A DNA stretch of 64,000 nt, taken from positions 3,086,853 through 3,150,852 of the forward strand of contig NZ_CP036275.1 in the NCBI RefSeq assembly GCF_007747795.1, written 5' to 3'. The DNA is from Maioricimonas rarisocia (GTDB lineage Bacteria; Planctomycetota; Planctomycetia; Planctomycetales; Planctomycetaceae). This document shows positions 61,959-64,000 of the stretch, one piece after another. The position numbers and the translations under genes were made by a program. How positions within the stretch are numbered: position 1 is the stretch's first letter; each line of letters starts with the position of its first letter. The notes beneath the pieces are model-generated. The model had not been told where the DNA came from, ran no database searches, and was given only the letters and a program-made list of their open reading frames with translations.

Positions 61959-63161
61959 CTATCGCTGGTAGATGGGCAGCAGCTGGTAGGCGGGCGTCAG
62001 CGCGAGGACGGCCAGCGACGTGGAGTAGACCGAGCCAAACTTTGCTTCGGTCCCCGTGCCGGGGGGCCAAGAGCCGTCTTCCTGCTGTTCTTCGAGCATG
62101 GCGGCGGCGATCTGCGGGAAGACGTGGTTCCAGGTATCACCACCGACCTGCGCCATCGCCTGGGAGCTGTAATAGGACCCCAGGTAGAAGTAGCTCGTCC
62201 GCCACGGGCGGGGATACTCGTTGGTGCGAAACCAGCGGACGCCGTCGATGACTCCCGGATGATTATGTCGTCCGCCGAGAATGAGGGTCAGCATGGCGGA
62301 CGCCGTATTCGCCAGCGTGATCTGGGGATTCTCGTTTGGTGCCGAGACGAGGGGACGATACCGGAAGACCCCCTTGTCCTGCTGGGCGGCATCGGGCTCG
62401 TGGCACCGCTCGACAAAATCGAGTCCTTCGTCGAAGTACTGCCTGGGGATGTTGAATTCGGCGTTTCGGGCGGACCGCAGAAACATCAGCGCCCATCCGG
62501 TTACCGACATGTCCGATGAGGCGTTGGGACTCTCGGGATAAGCGTAACGCCAGCCTCCGATGTCTCCCTCCTGGCTCTTCTGACGGGTCTGCACTTCGCG
62601 GTGGTATATGAGTGCCTTGGCGATGGCGGACTCGATTTGCCGGGACCGCTCGCCGGAGGTCATTCCGTACACTTCCCCCAGCATCAGTCCCGCAATCGCG
62701 TGATTGTAGTGGGCGGTCTGCGCAGGATTGAGGTGCTGCTGCGGCGGGGCGACCGGCATCAGTGAGAAGTAACCCCGGCGCCGCTGTGTCGAGAGGACGA
62801 AGTCGATGGCTGCCGAGATCTGTCGTCCGTACCGGCCCTGGTCCGGAACGTGACCGCGCGACAGAAAGGCCATGATTGCCAGCGACGTGACGGCAGGCTG
62901 AGCCGCTTCGGTACTCGGGAAACGGCCATCTTCGGCCTGCTGGGAGGCCAGCCATTCCAGACCGTGATCGACCGTCGCTTCCACGCGGGACCACTCACCC
63001 GGCGGGAGTGCCGAGCTGAGGTTCGACGATTCGGCAATGACGCTCGCGGGAGCTTCCTGCGAGCACGCCGGTTCCAGTCGGGCGAGCAGCAGTGTCGCCG
63101 TGATGGCAGCACACACGCGGAGCGGCCAGAGTCGATTCGAAATCATGGAGAATGTGAACAT
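61959..63161 (-). CDS. Secreted prenyltransferase/squalene-cyclase-fold repeat protein
   Basis: The product has about 400 residues, with an N-terminal signal (LWPLRVCAAITATLLLARLE) and alpha-alpha barrel repeats of the terpenoid cyclase fold: HGLEWLASQQAEDGRFPSTE, AIDFVLSTQRRRGYFSLMPV, GLDFVERCHEPDAAQQDKGV and AAAMLEEQQEDGSWPPGTGT. The QxxDGxW-type repeats are typical. Catalytic DDTAE-like motifs of true cyclases are not apparent, so it is a binding or structural variant common in planctomycetes. ATG 63161 or 63146 is the start; neither has a strong ribosome-binding site. It lies downstream of a coiled-coil protein on the same strand. Confidence 0.85.
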   Translation of the reverse strand: MFTFSMISNRLWPLRVCAAITATLLLARLEPACSQEAPASVIAESSNLSSALPPGEWSRVEATVDHGLEWLASQQAEDGRFPSTEAAQPAVTSLAIMAFLSRGHVPDQGRYGRQISAAIDFVLSTQRRRGYFSLMPVAPPQQHLNPAQTAHYNHAIAGLMLGEVYGMTSGERSRQIESAIAKALIYHREVQTRQKSQEGDIGGWRYAYPESPNASSDMSVTGWALMFLRSARNAEFNIPRQYFDEGLDFVERCHEPDAAQQDKGVFRYRPLVSAPNENPQITLANTASAMLTLILGGRHNHPGVIDGVRWFRTNEYPRPWRTSYFYLGSYYSSQAMAQVGGDTWNHVFPQIAAAMLEEQQEDGSWPPGTGTEAKFGSVYSTSLAVLALTPAYQLLPIYQR

Positions 63162-63255
63162 CGGTTGATCTGGGTGTTGGTACGCGTCCGGCACGTGGTC
63201 CCGATCGCCACACGGAATGGCCGCTGCAACGGCGGCATTCTGCTCGACGTCGAGG

Positions 63256-64000
63256 CTACAGGGATTCGGTCAGTTGCCGGATACGCTCCTGGTACTGTTC
63301 GATCGCCTTGCGGTAGTCCTCAGGCGGGGTTCGGCGGCGGACCTGCCAGAGGCCGTCGTCGAGCGTCGAAAGCAGCCGGTTCCACTGTTCCTCGGGAATC
63401 GCTTCGCCGCGGGCGAGTGCCTGCAGAACCTCTTTTGCCCGGTCCGATTCGGCGATCCGTTCCCATGCGTCGGCATCGGCGTTCGGCTGACCCATCTGCT
63501 CGAGCATCCGCTGCAGGTTGCGGGCCATCTCCTCGAGGCGTCGCCGCTGTTCGGCAGACGTAGCCGGGTCGGCTGCCTTCTCCTGAATCTGCTGCAGCGA
63601 TTTCTCCAGCATCTGCTTCATATCTTCCGCTTTGGCCAGTTGCTGTCGCTCCTCTTCGGACATCTCCCGATTGGGGGGAGTCGCGTCGTCGTTCAGAGTC
63701 TCTTCCCGCTTTTTCGCCGTACGGGCCCGGCTGCGGGCCGCCTCTTCCGATTGCCCCAGCATGCCACCGGCCTGCTGCTGAACAGCAATGAGATCGGTAA
63801 TGACGCGCAGATTGCGTGGACGGTTCGGAATGCCAAGCTGCGACTGGATGTTCGGTTCCCGCTCGAGCTGAGCCAGGAACTCGTCCAGGGTTGGATCTTC
63901 CAGATCGGCGATGTTGGGATCGGGGGGATCGTATTCGTCGAGAGCTGCGATCACTGCCCGTCGGATGCGGTCGAACAGTTCTTCTGCTTCGTCGAACCGG
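63256..64000 (-). CDS. Coiled-coil protein, C-terminal part (gene continues past the window)
   Basis: The minus-strand frame is open to the right edge (residues RFDEAEELFDRIRRAVIAAL before the first possible start), so the gene begins outside. The visible ~247 residues are mainly charged helices: PTLDEFLAQLEREPNIQSQL, then MSEEERQQLAKAEDMKQMLE, LQQIQEKAADPATSAEQRRR and LEEMARNLQRMLEQMGQPNA. It ends DYRKAIEQYQERIRQLTESL. No enzymatic motif is present. In planctomycetes such proteins often lie next to the squalene-cyclase-like repeat genes, as here, sometimes with MoxR/BatA-type genes, which would lie outside this window. Confidence 0.7.
   Translation of the reverse strand, partial: RFDEAEELFDRIRRAVIAALDEYDPPDPNIADLEDPTLDEFLAQLEREPNIQSQLGIPNRPRNLRVITDLIAVQQQAGGMLGQSEEAARSRARTAKKREETLNDDATPPNREMSEEERQQLAKAEDMKQMLEKSLQQIQEKAADPATSAEQRRRLEEMARNLQRMLEQMGQPNADADAWERIAESDRAKEVLQALARGEAIPEEQWNRLLSTLDDGLWQVRRRTPPEDYRKAIEQYQERIRQLTESL

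Overview
The window is GC-rich, gene-dense bacterial chromosome and almost certainly comes from a marine planctomycete of the Planctomycetaceae type. The evidence is a DUF1559 prepilin-like protein followed by a small lipoprotein, three tandem secreted sulfatases, a secreted PQQ-like propeller, a secreted squalene-cyclase-like repeat protein, a Na+-translocating NADH:quinone reductase operon, very large PAS-rich signalling proteins, and intergenic mosaic repeats. No rRNA, tRNA, CRISPR array, prophage or insertion sequence was found.

Layout. 1-7.3 kb: end of an ADP-ribosylglycohydrolase, an HpcH/HpaI aldolase, an alpha/beta hydrolase, a Tat-exported PhoD phosphatase, and a MoaD/ThiS-like protein coupled to an Asp-box propeller, separated by repeat-filled spacers. 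7.7-13.4 kb: a tight three-gene operon made of a Ser/Thr kinase, a protein of tandem winged-helix-like segments, and a 1052-residue protein with two P-loop ATPase domains, the second FtsK/HerA-like. This is the best candidate for an undescribed system. 13.5-16.0 kb: asparagine synthetase and a nitrilase-family amidohydrolase. 16.1-19.4 kb: an arsenic island (arsR, acr3, arsC, arsM) with two visible operators; ArsM carries a tail with five Cys-Cys pairs. 19.6-22.1 kb: DUF1559 protein, lipoprotein and EEP phosphatase/nuclease. 22.2-28.6 kb: heavy-metal RND efflux (Cys-rich protein, adaptor, pump, His/Cys-rich lipoprotein). 28.6-34.4 kb: three sulfatases and a ZIP metal transporter. 34.7-38.6 kb: two unknown proteins, queF, xseB, rpsD and adk. 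38.9-45.1 kb: complete nqrABCDEF on the minus strand, with a terminator.

45.6-50.1 kb: an RND adaptor without a pump, a PhyH-type dioxygenase, panD and a PQQ-like propeller. 50.1-53.4 kb: a probable nitrosative-stress group (haem c protein, ScdA-N/DUF542 protein, DUF488 protein, DUF3365 haem protein, NsrR-like Rrf2 regulator). 53.7-61.9 kb: a signalling block with a PAS-PP2C phosphatase, a hybrid histidine kinase whose N-terminus looks like a plant ethylene-binding domain, and a receiver-HATPase fusion, which together suggest partner-switching control. 61.9-64 kb: a terpenoid-cyclase-fold repeat protein and the end of a coiled-coil protein.

Start codons were moved inward from the longest open frame where ribosome-binding sites, signal peptides or family length favoured it. 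Family assignments rest on motif recognition only; no database was searched.
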